This document shows positions 49,626 to 60,456 of a stretch of DNA of 64,000 nucleotides, piece by piece (position 1 is the stretch's first letter; each line of letters begins with the position of its first letter). The position numbers and the translations under genes were made by a program. The notes beneath the pieces were generated by a model. It saw only the letters and a list, made by a program, of their open reading frames with translations. It was not told the DNA's origin and searched no databases. The stretch is from NCBI RefSeq assembly GCF_020889625.1, contig NZ_CP086380.1:1-64000 (forward strand), written 5' to 3'. The DNA is from Deinococcus radiophilus. GTDB lineage: Bacteria > Deinococcota > Deinococci > Deinococcales > Deinococcaceae.

Positions 49626-50690
49626 ATGTTTCTCGCCCTCCGCGAACTGAGATTTAACCTGCTGCGCTCGGCCCTGCTGGGCGGTATTGCTGCGCTGCTC
49701 GCCTTTATGGTGTTTATGCTGCTGGGCCTGACCCGTGGCCTTAGCCAGGACAGCGCCGCTTGGATGCTCGGCAATCCCGCCGCCACCTTCGTGACCACCA
49801 CCGACGCCGACGGTAACTTCACCCGCTCCTTTATCAGCCCGGATGACGTGAGCGCTGTGCAAGACGCCAACCCTGGAGCCACGCCCTTTGCCCAGAGTTT
49901 CGCCAGCTTCGGCGTCAACTCGGCAGACAGCACCCAGCTGGGCGCCGTGATGCTGGGTCTGGACCCGGATTCGTTTCTGGCTCCTCAGGTGGCCGAAGGT
50001 CGGGCGCTCAGCGGTGATGGAGCCGTGGTAGACGCGACCCTCAAAGAAGACGGCGTGGCGCTGGGCGATACCCTGATCCTGCGGCCCGGCGGCGAAGAAC
50101 TGACGGTGGTGGGCTTTACCGAAGGAGCCCGGCTGAACCACCAGCCCATCTTGTTCGTGACCCTGGACGAGTGGCAGCGCCTGAACTCCCGCGCCCGTGA
50201 CACCGTAAGCGGCCTGGCGCTGGAGGCGGACCCTGTGGGCAGCCTGCCCGACGGGCTGAGTACCCAGACCCGCCCTGAGGCGCTGCAATCGCTGCCCGGC
50301 TACAAGGAAGAACAGGGTAGCCTGCTGATGATTCAGGTGTTCTTGGTGGCGGTGTCGGCGCTGGTGATGGCGGTGTTTTTCTATGTGATGACCCTGCAAA
50401 AGACCGCGCAGTTTGGCCTGCTCAAAGCCATCGGGGCCGGAATGCGGACGCTGGCAGGCAGCCTGATCGCCCAGGTCGCCTTGCTGACCGTGACTGCCCT
50501 GGCCGTCGCCACCGCTGCCATGTACGGGGCCACCTTGTTGCTGCCCGCTGGGCTGCCGTTCGCGCTGTCGTGGCCTGCTGTGGCCCAGAGCGCCGCGCTG
50601 CTGCTGGCCGTGTCACTGCTGGGCAGCTTGCTTTCGCTGCGGACCATCGCCCAGGCCGACCCCCTGCAGGCGCTGGGGCAGGGCAGCTAA
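49626..50690 (+). CDS. ABC transporter permease, FtsX/MacB-like
   Basis: 354 residues; AAGGAG 6 bases before ATG. An N-terminal membrane helix (LLGGIAALLAFMVFMLLG) is followed by a large extracytoplasmic domain of about 210 residues (MacB_PCD-like, with VVGFTEGARLNHQPIL) and three C-terminal helices (VFFYVMTLQKTAQFGLLKAIGA is family-typical). It works with the ATPase gene 30 bases downstream. Such mechanotransmission systems export or release lipids, lipoproteins or antibiotics rather than move them through a channel; the substrate is unknown. Expression is probably under a TetR-type repressor. Confidence 0.9.
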   Translation: MFLALRELRFNLLRSALLGGIAALLAFMVFMLLGLTRGLSQDSAAWMLGNPAATFVTTTDADGNFTRSFISPDDVSAVQDANPGATPFAQSFASFGVNSADSTQLGAVMLGLDPDSFLAPQVAEGRALSGDGAVVDATLKEDGVALGDTLILRPGGEELTVVGFTEGARLNHQPILFVTLDEWQRLNSRARDTVSGLALEADPVGSLPDGLSTQTRPEALQSLPGYKEEQGSLLMIQVFLVAVSALVMAVFFYVMTLQKTAQFGLLKAIGAGMRTLAGSLIAQVALLTVTALAVATAAMYGATLLLPAGLPFALSWPAVAQSAALLLAVSLLGSLLSLRTIAQADPLQALGQGS

Positions 50691-50720
50691 CCTCTCAATC
50701 CACCCGAAAGGAACCAACCG

Positions 50721-51452
50721 ATGACCACTTTTTCCCAAATTTCCGCCCCCGCTGCCCCGTATGTTCCCGCCGCCACGCCCACCCTCGCCATGCAGGGCGT
50801 CAGCCGCGTCTTTGGCGATGGCAGCGACACCCAGGTCACGGCGCTGCATCCCACCGACTTTGCCGTATACCCCGGCGAACTGGTGGCGGTGGTCGGCCCC
50901 AGTGGCAGCGGCAAAAGCACCCTGCTCACCCTGGCCGGAGCCTTGCAGCGGCCCACCGCTGGCCGCATTGCCATCGCCGGGCAGGACCTGGCCGCGCTGA
51001 GTGAGCGCCAGCTGGCCGATTTCCGGCTGCAGCAGATCGGCTTTGTGCTGCAGTCCAGCAACCTGATTCCTTATCTGAAGGTCCGCGAGCAACTGACCCT
51101 GGTGCCGCAGCTGGCCGGGCGCGGCGGCGCGGCAGCCCGGGCGCTGGCAGACGACCTGCTGGGCCACCTGGGCCTGAGTGACCGGGCAGGGCACTACCCG
51201 GCGCAGCTGTCGGGCGGCCAGAAACAGCGCGTGGCCATCGCCCGTGCGCTGATGAACGACCCCGGCCTGATCCTGGCCGACGAACCCACCGCCAGTCTGG
51301 ACGGGGTGCGGGGGCGCGAGGTGGTCGCCCTGTTGGCCCGCGAGGTGCAGGCACGCGGCAAGGCCGCTGTGATGGTCACCCACGACGAGCGCGTGCTGGA
51401 CCTGTGTACCCGCGTGGTGCGCCTGGAAGACGGGCGCGTGCTGGAAGGCTGA
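50721..51452 (+). CDS. ABC transporter ATP-binding protein, LolD/MacB-like
   Basis: 243 residues. Walker A GPSGSGKSTLL, Q-loop IGFVLQSSNLIPYL, signature LSGGQKQRVAIARAL, Walker B ILADEPTASLDG and H-loop VTHDERV are complete. It powers the FtsX-type permease encoded just before it. The N-terminal 20 residues (A/P-rich) precede the usual domain start; an internal start is possible. AAAGGAACC lies before the ATG. Confidence 0.94.
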   Translation: MTTFSQISAPAAPYVPAATPTLAMQGVSRVFGDGSDTQVTALHPTDFAVYPGELVAVVGPSGSGKSTLLTLAGALQRPTAGRIAIAGQDLAALSERQLADFRLQQIGFVLQSSNLIPYLKVREQLTLVPQLAGRGGAAARALADDLLGHLGLSDRAGHYPAQLSGGQKQRVAIARALMNDPGLILADEPTASLDGVRGREVVALLAREVQARGKAAVMVTHDERVLDLCTRVVRLEDGRVLEG

Positions 51453-51752
51453 AAACTTCTGGATGAGCGCGGCGTCAGCAGGTATAGGGCACAAGCATCA
51501 ACAGCCCCCGGCGAGAGTAGCAGCGTAGCCCCAGCTGTCCCCAGCGCCGCGTACAGGAGCACCGTGAGCGCGTAGTCTGGGCAGAGCAGCTGGCGGCTCA
51601 GGCTATAGAGCAGCAGGCACACGGCAAAGGTCAGCCCCAGCATTTTGAAGAAGTTCTGTACAGCTGTCGAGGCCTGCCCAGCCCAGGAAGCTCAGCAGAG
51701 CCGAGGCGAGAGCCATTCCCAGCAGTTCCAGTATGGCGGTTCGTTTCAGCAC
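51453..51752 (-). pseudogene. Frameshifted small membrane protein
   Basis: GTG 51752 overlaps the end of the 140-aa membrane protein gene. The frame encodes KRTAILELLGMALASALLSF, a hydrophobic helix, and is lost near 51655. A different frame then gives QNFFKMLGLTFAVCLLLYSL and a further hydrophobic pair (LTVLLYAALGTAGATLLLS). That frame has no stop before it enters the convergent ATPase gene at 51452. It reads as one three-helix protein broken by an indel and with an uncertain end. Confidence 0.4.
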
Positions 51753-52168
51753 GCTATGGCCCCAGCCCGCCGCCACATCCGGCGCAGGGTCAGGGCTACC
51801 AGTACACCGATCAGACCGCCCGGCAGGACATGAATCATTGCTGGGAGGGCAGCCATGTCACTCAGCACATATCCAGCCAGCGCACCTATGGCAATTCCGG
51901 CTCCCCAAAACGCCCGGTCACTCAGCTCCGATTGGATGACTTCGGTCCAGGCACTAAGGGCCAGCAGCGGCACTCCCAGCAGCATAGTGAATATCGGAAG
52001 AAAAGTGGAAAAAGCGTCCAGGCTGAAGCTGTTTGCTGGAGCATTAAACCAGATGAGCAGCTGTAAGTAGGCGGCCATCAAGGCCAGGGGGAGCAGCGTA
52101 CCCACCATTACCCGGCCCCATGAGAAGTGCGGCAGTGGGCGGGGCACATCCATGGCGGGAATGGTCAT
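51746..52168 (-). CDS. Hypothetical membrane protein
   Basis: 140 residues with four hydrophobic segments (GTLLPLALMAAYLQLLIWF; FLPIFTMLLGVPLLALSAW; GAGIAIGALAGYVL; VLPGGLIGVLVALTL) and a short basic end (LRRMWRRAG). No known domain. It is followed by, and overlaps, the frameshifted membrane gene. Function unknown. Confidence 0.65.
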   Translation of the reverse strand: MTIPAMDVPRPLPHFSWGRVMVGTLLPLALMAAYLQLLIWFNAPANSFSLDAFSTFLPIFTMLLGVPLLALSAWTEVIQSELSDRAFWGAGIAIGALAGYVLSDMAALPAMIHVLPGGLIGVLVALTLRRMWRRAGAIAC

Positions 52169-52219
52169 GCTCCCATCCTACTGCCCCCGTCTGAATAGTG
52201 ACTGATGCCCGTTCGGGTG

Positions 52220-53677
52220 CTATAACTCCGGCCCGCCCAGCGCGTCATACGGCAGGCCCAGCAGTTCTCCCGCCCCGTTCCAGCCACCAAGCAGCGAGAG
52301 GGGCACGCCGCCACCGGGATGCACCGTACCGCCCACCTGCCGCAGGTTGCCCAGCCCTGCCACGCGCCAGCCGGGGCGCAGGCTACCCAGCAGGCCGTGC
52401 GGGGCCGCGCCGTACAGCGCACCGGTTGCGGCGGTGCGGGTGTAGTCGGCGGGGGAGAGGGCCAGTGCCTCCGTCATCGGCAACCCAAAGCGGTCCTGCA
52501 AGCGCCGCAGCAGATACGCGGCGTACTCGCGGCGGTCCGTCTCGCGGGCAGGAGTCGCCGGGGCATTCACCAGCAAAAAGCCCTGCCCCCCATCCAGGTG
52601 CAGGTACAGCGTGGGGTCCAGCGGCAGCCGACCTGCCCGGATGTCCTGCCACTCGCCCCGGTAGTCCGTCGGCCAGAAGATGTGGTGTCCCTGTCCTAGA
52701 TCAGCAGTGAGGCGCAACTGTACCGCAAAGCCGCTCACGCCCTGGGGCCGCCGGGGTGCGCCTCCTCCCAGCAGTTGCCGGGTGCGGCTGATGTCCACCG
52801 CACTCACAAAAGCGTCGGCCTGGACTTCACCTGCGTCCGTCTGCGCCGAGGCCACCCGCCCGCCTTCGGTCCGCAAGGCTGTGACCCGCGTGCCGTACCG
52901 AAACTGCACGCCCAGCCGCTCGGCTTCGGCGCTCATACGGTGGGCCAGGCCCAGCAGTCCGCCCGCCTTTTGCTGGCTTCCTGCCCTCTGCGCCCCCAAG
53001 TGCCATACACCCCCGCCCAGCTCGACCCAGGGAATGTTGTGCAGTACGGCTGGAGCGCGGTAAGGATCGGCCCCCAGATAGGTGGCGAAGCGCAGCCAGA
53101 AGGGGGTCATGAACGGGCCACTCTGTACCAGCGAGGCCAGCGGGCGTCCCGGCTGGGCGGTGCGGCCCGCCGCGAGGGCGTAGCGCCCCAGCCGGGGCAA
53201 GGTGGGCGGCGGCGCAAAGATGAAAGTATCTGCCGCGTCCCGGTACAGCTGCCGCGAGAGGTGCAGCAACTCGGCGTAGCGCCGTCCTTCGGCCCGCGTG
53301 AGCTGTGCCAGCGTCGGCTCCAGGCTGCCTGCTACGCTCAGCGCCTCGGGGGCAAAAGTGCGGCCATTCAGTGCGTGGTAGCGCGTGGTGGGCCTGGCCG
53401 GTGAGAGTTGTGGCGCTTCCCAGTTCAGCCGCCTATACAGCGACCGGAACACTTGCGGCATGGTGACGACGGTTGGCCCGCTCGAAAAGTCGCGGTAGCC
53501 CAGTGCCGCTTTGCCGCCGGGGCAGTCCAGTGCGTCCAGCACGGTGACGCGGACACCTGCCTGAGCCAGTCTCAGCGCCGCGGCCAGCCCCGCAAAACCC
53601 GCCCCGATGATAATGACAGATGAGGGCGAACGGGTGGCCTTGGCCCTCGGCCCTCGGCCCGCTGCTCGGTGCGTCAT
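52220..53677 (-). CDS. CrtI-family carotenoid desaturase (probable 3',4'-desaturase, CrtD-like)
   Basis: 485 residues. FAD dinucleotide motif GAGFAGLAAALRLAQAG near residue 25, DALDCPGGK, and a C-terminal FAD loop VGGTVHPGGGVPLSLLGG define the CrtI/CrtO/CrtD superfamily. It starts one base after the glycosyltransferase gene, at the end of a carotenoid operon with crtO and cruF. Given that context, it is most likely the 3',4'-desaturase CrtD of acyclic carotenoid synthesis; phytoene desaturase CrtI is the alternative. An extra N-terminus of about 17 residues rich in G, R and A comes from a purine-rich repeat-like sequence, and an internal start is possible. Confidence 0.8.
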   Translation of the reverse strand: MTHRAAGRGPRAKATRSPSSVIIIGAGFAGLAAALRLAQAGVRVTVLDALDCPGGKAALGYRDFSSGPTVVTMPQVFRSLYRRLNWEAPQLSPARPTTRYHALNGRTFAPEALSVAGSLEPTLAQLTRAEGRRYAELLHLSRQLYRDAADTFIFAPPPTLPRLGRYALAAGRTAQPGRPLASLVQSGPFMTPFWLRFATYLGADPYRAPAVLHNIPWVELGGGVWHLGAQRAGSQQKAGGLLGLAHRMSAEAERLGVQFRYGTRVTALRTEGGRVASAQTDAGEVQADAFVSAVDISRTRQLLGGGAPRRPQGVSGFAVQLRLTADLGQGHHIFWPTDYRGEWQDIRAGRLPLDPTLYLHLDGGQGFLLVNAPATPARETDRREYAAYLLRRLQDRFGLPMTEALALSPADYTRTAATGALYGAAPHGLLGSLRPGWRVAGLGNLRQVGGTVHPGGGVPLSLLGGWNGAGELLGLPYDALGGPEL

Positions 53678-53678
53678 C

Positions 53679-54755
53679 CTAGTTCTCCCCCTGCTGATAG
53701 CTGCGGCCCTTCCAGATCACCGTCCGCCGCGCGGCCTGGGCATAGACGGGCAGGCTGGTAAAGGGGAGCATGGGTGTAAGCAACACTTCCAGCAGGTCGG
53801 CAGGCCGGGTGCGGCGGGTCAGGATACGGACGGTCAGCCCTTCCAGCAACCCGACGGCGATCAGGGCGCGGTGACCGCTCAGATAAGGCCAGGTATACGC
53901 CGCGAAATGCAGCGCCCAGGTCAGGGGGAGCAGCGCCCGCTGACCCCCGTGAAAGCTGAGCAGGTTCCTGCTAAAGCCCTGCGCCGATTCGGCGTAAGAG
54001 CGGTACATCCGCACCCGGACATGTTTGCCGCCCAGCATCAGTGTGACGTGGCCTCCAGCTTCCTTGAGGGCGCGGGCCAGCATCACGTCTTCCAGCAGCT
54101 CGGCCCGCACAGCGGCGTGCCCTCCCAGCCCGTCGTAGGCAGCGCGGCGGAAGATCATCACCTGACCATTGGCAGCGCTGGCACTGCGGTGCGGAATGTT
54201 CAGCACCGGCCAGGGCAGCAGCGTCAGCAGCACGTCGTCCACTAGGGGAGTCAGCAGCCGCTCGCCCAGCGTGCGGTTGTCCTGCTGCGGCCAGACGGTC
54301 ATCAGGTCGGCGCCCGACTCCCGGAAATAGTCCAGTGCCCCGGCCAGCGCGCCAGGCTCCCACGTCACGTCGGCGTCGGTAAAGACCAGCAGATCCCCCC
54401 GCGCCGCTTCTGCCAGTTGCTGACAGGCCCAAGGTTTGCCATGCCAGCCGGACGGCAAAGACTGTCCTTGCAGCACGGTAACACCTGCCGCCTGGGCCAG
54501 CGCCGCGGTTTCGTCCGTACTGTGGTCGTCCAGCAACAGCACCTCGCCTGCGCCCTGCGCCAGATAGCCGGGCAGGGTCTGCGGCAGGTTACGGGCCTCG
54601 TCGCGGGCCGGGATCAGCACTGAAACGTCCGGCAGAGTTGCGTGCGGCTGGGTGTGGCTGAGACGTGGAAAGGTCACGGCATTCACCAGCAGCGTGCCCA
54701 GTTTGTAGGCCAGAAGACCCCAGGCAGCAGCAGTGGCGGCTTGGCGCAGGCTCAT
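53679..54755 (-). CDS. Family 2 glycosyltransferase of the carotenoid cluster
   Basis: 358 residues from ATG 54755, overlapping the acyltransferase stop by 4 bases. A first membrane helix ([17 protein letters not shown]) precedes a GT-A domain with [34 protein letters not shown] (the metal-binding DxD) and [15 protein letters not shown] (acid and Q/R region), followed by two C-terminal hydrophobic segments. It resembles CruC-type carotenoid glycosyltransferases, which attach sugar to the 1'-hydroxyl made by CruF. That role is inferred from context. Confidence 0.82.
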   Translation of the reverse strand: MSLRQAATAAAWGLLAYKLGTLLVNAVTFPRLSHTQPHATLPDVSVLIPARDEARNLPQTLPGYLAQGAGEVLLLDDHSTDETAALAQAAGVTVLQGQSLPSGWHGKPWACQQLAEAARGDLLVFTDADVTWEPGALAGALDYFRESGADLMTVWPQQDNRTLGERLLTPLVDDVLLTLLPWPVLNIPHRSASAANGQVMIFRRAAYDGLGGHAAVRAELLEDVMLARALKEAGGHVTLMLGGKHVRVRMYRSYAESAQGFSRNLLSFHGGQRALLPLTWALHFAAYTWPYLSGHRALIAVGLLEGLTVRILTRRTRPADLLEVLLTPMLPFTSLPVYAQAARRTVIWKGRSYQQGEN

Positions 54756-55432
54756 ACCTGGTCTCCTGTCAACCTGGTCAGCAGACGTGAGGCCGGGGTC
54801 TGGCGCTGCTCGGCCCGCTGCCCATACCACAGGGCCAAGTATCCCGCTGGCGGCAGGTGGGGAGATGTTGCCGCCAGATCGCGGTCTAGGGCATCCAGCT
54901 CGATTTGCAGCGCCCTGGCCAGGTCCTGTGGTGCACAGGGCGGCCCGAAGCGCAGATAGGCGCCGGGGGTGCGCCCCGCCCGTGAGACGACCCGGAGGGC
55001 CACAGGGATGAGCGGCACGCCCGCCGTGCGCGCCAGCCAGGCAGCGCCGGGCTGAATGGCGGCCAGCGGGCCAGCGGGTTGGAGCGCTCCTTCAGGGAAA
55101 ATCATCACCCACTCGCCTCCCTGCGCGGCGCGGGCCAGCTCACGCCTACGCTGCGGCGGCGTACAGCCAATGCGCTGCAAAAAGGGAAAGCGGCCCAGCT
55201 CCGGGGCATTCATCATGATGCGGGCCGCGTGGCCGTATTCCCAGCCGAGATGCAGCAGCAAGTAGCCATCCCACCAGGTGGTGTGGTTGGCCGCCAGCAC
55301 CGCGCCCCCTTCGGGCAAGGCACCATAGACCCAGCACCCGCTCAAGCTGCGTCGCAGGTCACGCTGGATGGTGGCGCGCAGCAGCGGGGCCACCCAGGGA
55401 AAGTCGTCCTGTCGGGGAAAAGCTGAGGGCAT
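54752..55432 (-). CDS. PlsC-type acyltransferase of the carotenoid cluster
   Basis: 226 residues. Acyltransferase motif [12 protein letters not shown] (HxxxxD), motif III-type VMIFPEGAL and a hydrophobic strand [12 protein letters not shown] identify the glycerophosphate acyltransferase fold. Its 1-base overlap with cruF and 4-base overlap with the glycosyltransferase place it between them. By analogy with CruD of green sulfur bacteria it may acylate the sugar of a carotenoid glycoside; an ordinary lysophosphatidate acyltransferase is the alternative. Confidence 0.8.
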   Translation of the reverse strand: MPSAFPRQDDFPWVAPLLRATIQRDLRRSLSGCWVYGALPEGGAVLAANHTTWWDGYLLLHLGWEYGHAARIMMNAPELGRFPFLQRIGCTPPQRRRELARAAQGGEWVMIFPEGALQPAGPLAAIQPGAAWLARTAGVPLIPVALRVVSRAGRTPGAYLRFGPPCAPQDLARALQIELDALDRDLAATSPHLPPAGYLALWYGQRAEQRQTPASRLLTRLTGDQV

Positions 55433-56364
55433 CAGGCGGCCACTCTAGCGGGAGAGGGGGCAAGGGCGCGGGCCAGGAGTGCCGCTGTCCCCATTGCCAC
55501 GAGTGTGACCCCTGCTGCCACCGGCTGCCCCAGCAACAGCAGGCCGCCCGGCAGCATAAACAGTTCGGTGAGGTAAGCCCAGGACAGGTCAGGGCCACGC
55601 TCCCGGCGCAGCAGCTCCGGCGTGAGGCGGGTCACCGCCCAGGCCAACGCGCCGCCCACCGCCCACCAGCCCAGAAAGTTCTGCAGCGGGGCACCGGCCC
55701 AGAGCGGCTTGGAGTCGTGCCAGGTCCAGAAGCCCTGAGCCGTCATCAGCGGTTCCAACCCCACGTCCCAGGCAACCAACAGCAGTGCAGCCAGAAGTGG
55801 GCGGCCACCGCCCAGCCGCAGCGCCGCGAGCGTCAGCGCGAACCAACCCAGCGGGACCAGCAACGGCACCCCCAGCAGGGTCGGCCCTGGTGCGCCCGCA
55901 TAGGTGTAGTCACCAAATGGAATCCCAGTGCGGCTGCCCAGGTATTCGGCGGCAAAGCCCCCACCGAAGCACAGTGCCGCCGCGCCGAGTGCCCGCGCCC
56001 AGCCCACCCGCTCGGCGGCCCACAGCAGCGCTGAAGCGAACAAAGCTGCCGTGCTCAGGGTCGCCAGAACCATGAATCCGTCCGGCCACAGGGGCACCGG
56101 AACCTTGAGCAGCAGATACAAGGCCAGCAACCACAGCCAGGGCTGTGTCTGCCGGCTCAGTGCAGTAGCGCGGCGGCGCAAGGTGGGGCCAAAGCCTGCG
56201 CCGAGGTGGTCCCCGGCCAGTGCCAGTGCCCCAGCCAGTGGGAGCCCCAGCGCCACCAGTCCCCAGCCCAGCGGTTGCCCCAGTCCCAAGACCAGCAGCA
56301 CCCCGGCAAAGGCCAGGCCCAGGGCCGCGAAGGCCAGCAGGGAACGCTGGAGGAGGGGAGTCAT
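55432..56364 (-). CDS. cruF: Carotenoid 1',2'-hydratase CruF
   Basis: 310 residues with about eight membrane helices. The DUF422/CruF signature is clear: [20 protein letters not shown], then [19 protein letters not shown] and PLQNFLGWW, with conserved acidic and aromatic residues. The enzyme adds water to the psi end of acyclic carotenoids, giving the 1'-OH of deinoxanthin. GGAG lies 7 bases before ATG 56364. It follows crtO by 64 bases in the same operon. Confidence 0.9.
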   Translation of the reverse strand: MTPLLQRSLLAFAALGLAFAGVLLVLGLGQPLGWGLVALGLPLAGALALAGDHLGAGFGPTLRRRATALSRQTQPWLWLLALYLLLKVPVPLWPDGFMVLATLSTAALFASALLWAAERVGWARALGAAALCFGGGFAAEYLGSRTGIPFGDYTYAGAPGPTLLGVPLLVPLGWFALTLAALRLGGGRPLLAALLLVAWDVGLEPLMTAQGFWTWHDSKPLWAGAPLQNFLGWWAVGGALAWAVTRLTPELLRRERGPDLSWAYLTELFMLPGGLLLLGQPVAAGVTLVAMGTAALLARALAPSPARVAA

Positions 56365-56428
56365 CCGGCAACTCCGCAGCGGCGGAAGGTCCAGAGCCGA
56401 GCCGTCAGCCTAAAGGGAGCCCCGAACC

Positions 56429-57967
56429 TCATCTCCACCCTCGCCGCGTCAGTTCAGCCACAATGACCCGTGCTGCGTTACGCCCCGACGCGCCCATGAT
56501 GCCGCCGCCGGGGTGGGTGCTGGCACCGGTCAGGTACATGTTCTTCAGGCCCGGCCAGCGGTACATGCCCGCACCTAGCCAGGGCCGTAAGGAAAACATC
56601 TGGTCCATCGTCATTTCCAGGTGCATCACGTTGCCGCGTGGCAGATGCAGGTGCTGGGCCAGCCACTCGGGGGTCTGAACCAGTTCACCCACGATTCTCT
56701 CCCGCGTGCCGGGGGCATAGTGCTCGAAGGCGTTCAGCACAGAGTCGCGGGCCTCAGCAGTGCGCTCAGTCCAGTTGCCCTGCGCCAGTTCGTAGGGGTA
56801 GTACTGCGCCCACAGCCACAGCACGTCGCTGCCGGGCGGGGCCAGCGAGTCGTCTACCGCGCTGAAACTCATGGCAATGATGGGTGGGTCGCGGGTCGGC
56901 TCGCCCGCCAAGTATTCACCGTAGCCCTTCATCAGTTGCCGCTCATCCTTGATCAGCAGCCCCAGGCCCGTGCGACCCTCATCCTGACCGTGCCGGTACT
57001 GCACCTGACCGTCCAGTGCCAGGCGCAGAATCAGCCCAAAGCCGTTGCCCACCCGCACGTCCCGCGCTGCTTGGGGCACATATTCGGCGGGCAGGGCCTT
57101 CGCCGTCCAGTTGATATGCGCCCCTGAGGCTACGGCCCGCGCCGTATATACCTCGCCGCTCTCCAGGCGCACACCTGCCGCCCGGCCACCTTCGACCAGG
57201 ATGTCCTGCACCGGGGCGTTCACATGCACCTCGCCGCCGTACGCCTCTATGGCCCGCGCCAGTGCCTTTGTGAGGCCGCCGCTGCCGCCCTTGGGCCGTG
57301 CCACGCCGCCCTTGTGGTACAGCGGATGCCATAGCAAAAAGGGTGCGCTGAGCGGATCGGAAGGTGGGGGACCGCTCTGGGCCGCCATCCAGCTCAGCGG
57401 GGCACTGACCCGCTCCTCGCTGAAATATTCACGGGCCACTTCGCCGTAAGGCCGCAGAATCCGCGCCAGGTTGCGGGCGGCGTTCTGGCCTTTGCCGGTT
57501 GCTTTCATCCCCATGCGTCCCAGTTCCAGTGGACCGGGTGACTGCATGAACAGGTCTGAGACAGCCTCAGCAAAGGGGGTCCAGTCGCGCAGGAAACGGC
57601 GGTAGGCCTCGCCCTGACCGGGAAACAGTGTGTCCAGCTCGGCGGCGGTGCGTTCCGGGTCGCGCCAGACATACCAGGGCTGGCCTTCGCCGTCATACGC
57701 GTGAAACAGCGGGTCCAGCTCCAGGTAGTGCAGCCCGAAGCGGCTCAGCTCCAGTTCCCGCACAACCGGTGTCAGCCGAATCAGGATGTGGGCGCTGCCA
57801 CCGTAGTCGAAGCGGTAGCCAGGCACCAGCTCCTCAGTGCTGACCGCGCCGCCAACCATGTGCCGCCGCTCGAACACCCCAACCTTCAGCCCGGCGCGGG
57901 CTGCATAGGCTGCCGTGATCAGGGCATTGTGTCCAGCTCCCATCACAATCAGGTCGTAGTCGGGCAT
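56429..57967 (-). CDS. crtO: Carotenoid ketolase CrtO
   Basis: 512 residues of the CrtI/CrtO FAD superfamily. N-terminal [21 protein letters not shown] and [14 protein letters not shown] bind FAD, and the C-terminal [21 protein letters not shown] completes the site. Length and sequence match CrtO 4-ketolases (D. radiodurans DR0093 type), which introduce the 4-keto group of deinoxanthin. TATAGT lies 8 bases before ATG 57967, so the operon crtO-cruF-acyltransferase-GT2-desaturase probably starts with a leaderless transcript. Confidence 0.9.
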   Translation of the reverse strand: MPDYDLIVMGAGHNALITAAYAARAGLKVGVFERRHMVGGAVSTEELVPGYRFDYGGSAHILIRLTPVVRELELSRFGLHYLELDPLFHAYDGEGQPWYVWRDPERTAAELDTLFPGQGEAYRRFLRDWTPFAEAVSDLFMQSPGPLELGRMGMKATGKGQNAARNLARILRPYGEVAREYFSEERVSAPLSWMAAQSGPPPSDPLSAPFLLWHPLYHKGGVARPKGGSGGLTKALARAIEAYGGEVHVNAPVQDILVEGGRAAGVRLESGEVYTARAVASGAHINWTAKALPAEYVPQAARDVRVGNGFGLILRLALDGQVQYRHGQDEGRTGLGLLIKDERQLMKGYGEYLAGEPTRDPPIIAMSFSAVDDSLAPPGSDVLWLWAQYYPYELAQGNWTERTAEARDSVLNAFEHYAPGTRERIVGELVQTPEWLAQHLHLPRGNVMHLEMTMDQMFSLRPWLGAGMYRWPGLKNMYLTGASTHPGGGIMGASGRNAARVIVAELTRRGWR

Positions 57968-58020
57968 CTCTGACCACTATAGCAGGCCAGGCGGGGCGGC
58001 GTGCCCCATGACCCACCTTT

Positions 58021-58054
58021 GGCCCTCAGCTCAGTGCTCTGTGAACTGAGGGCC
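58021..58054. repeat. Inverted repeat between crtO and rsmD
   Basis: GGCCCTCAG (58021-58029) and CTGAGGGCC (58046-58054) form a 9-bp perfect stem with a 16-base loop in a divergent intergenic region. The lack of a T tract argues against a terminator. It could be an operator-like site or a member of a small intergenic repeat family. Confidence 0.45.
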
Positions 58055-58106
58055 TGCCCTTCGTTCGTCGTTCCGTGGGTAGAGGTGATTCTGTATGCTG
58101 CCCCAC

Positions 58107-59248
<1,142 letters not shown>

Positions 59249-59259
59249 CGGGGTTCAGT

Positions 59260-60432
59260 TCAGGCTGGCTGAGAAAGCTGTTGCTCGCCTGTCCAGCGCG
59301 GCAGGGTCATCCAGACAGTTAGGCCCTGGTCGGCGTTCGGTTCCAGCCAGATGTCGCCGCCGTGAAAGCCCACGATCTTCTCGCAGATGGTCAGTCCGGT
59401 GCCGTGTCCGGCCACGCCGGAGATGTGCAGCCGCCGAAACAGTCCGAAGGCTTCGTCGGTCTGATCGCCGATGCCTTCGGGAAGGCCCATCCCGTTGTCC
59501 CGTAGGCCGATCTGGACCATGTGGCCGTCTTCAGCTTCCTTGCTGATCAGTTCTAGGCGCAGGGGGTGCTCAGCACGGAACTGCTCGGCGTTGTCCAGCA
59601 GCTGTGACAGCACCGAGCGCAGTTGCTGCGGATCCCCCCTGACTGTGGGGAGCGGTCCGACATTCACCTCGGTCTGTTGCTGCATCTCAGTCGGCAGGTC
59701 GTCCCAGGCATTGTTCCACACCTCCTTCAGATTCACCTCTCCCATCTGCTGTGGTGGGGCGATACTGGTCAGTTCCAACAGGGCACGCACCAAGTTGCGG
59801 GCGCGCCCGGTGTGGTGCTGAATGTGCTGAATGTAACCGCTTCCTTTCTCGCTGAGCTGATCCCCGAAGCGGTGGGTCAGCAGATCCGAGTAGTTGCTGA
59901 TGATCCGCAGCGGTTCTTGCAGGTCATGCGAGGCCACCTGCGCCATTTGGGCCAGCTCGCGGTTGGAGCGGTTCAGTTGGGCAGTGCGGTCACGCACGCG
60001 CTGCTCTAACTCCTCGTTCAGCAGCTGCACTTCCAGCTCAGCTTTTTTGCGGCGAGTGATGTTCTCGTGGGCCACCAGTGCGTAACGCTGACCGTCCTGG
60101 TCAAAGGCAGTGACCCGCACCGCGAAGTACCGCTCCTCACTGGGCGAGTGGCAGGGGTATTCCAGTTCGTACAATTCGCGCTCACCGCTCAGCACCTGCC
60201 GGATGCCGCGCGCCGTGGCCCGCGCCGTGATGGCGTCGTCGCCGGTGGTGGCTTCGCAGACCGCCAGATAATTGCTGCCGAGTGTCTGAATCTCTCCGTT
60301 GTCGCACGAGAACCTGCGCCACATCCGGTTTTCCAAAATGATTCGCCCCGCGCTATCCAGGATGGCCACATGGGCCGATAGCGCATCGAAGGCTGCCGCC
60401 GCAAATCGTAGCGGTTGATTAAGGGCGTCCAC
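59260..60432 (-). CDS. PAS-domain sensor histidine kinase, phytochrome-kinase-like
   Basis: 390 residues from GTG 60432. A PAS domain (about 1-125, with VLIDSAG-type HVAILDSAGRIIL and a cysteine-containing core) precedes a coiled coil, HisKA with QVASHDLQEPLRIISNYS (H phosphoacceptor) and HATPase_c (LSQLLDNAEQF, DNGMGLP, GTGLTICEKIV). No membrane segment is present, so it is cytosolic. The catalytic region is of the cyanobacterial-phytochrome type, whose partner is an Rcp1-like regulator, and such a regulator is encoded divergently 22 bases away. Confidence 0.92.
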   Translation of the reverse strand: MDALNQPLRFAAAAFDALSAHVAILDSAGRIILENRMWRRFSCDNGEIQTLGSNYLAVCEATTGDDAITARATARGIRQVLSGERELYELEYPCHSPSEERYFAVRVTAFDQDGQRYALVAHENITRRKKAELEVQLLNEELEQRVRDRTAQLNRSNRELAQMAQVASHDLQEPLRIISNYSDLLTHRFGDQLSEKGSGYIQHIQHHTGRARNLVRALLELTSIAPPQQMGEVNLKEVWNNAWDDLPTEMQQQTEVNVGPLPTVRGDPQQLRSVLSQLLDNAEQFRAEHPLRLELISKEAEDGHMVQIGLRDNGMGLPEGIGDQTDEAFGLFRRLHISGVAGHGTGLTICEKIVGFHGGDIWLEPNADQGLTVWMTLPRWTGEQQLSQPA

Positions 60433-60456
60433 ATATGCACTATACTGCGCGTTATG
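60430..60456. promoter_or_regulatory. Overlapping divergent -10 boxes for histidine kinase and response regulator
   Basis: ACTATACT at 60439-60446 contains TATACT for the plus strand (7 bases before ATG 60454) and TATAGT for the minus strand (6 bases before GTG 60432), overlapping by 4 bases. Both transcripts would be leaderless and only one polymerase could bind at a time. Confidence 0.6.
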
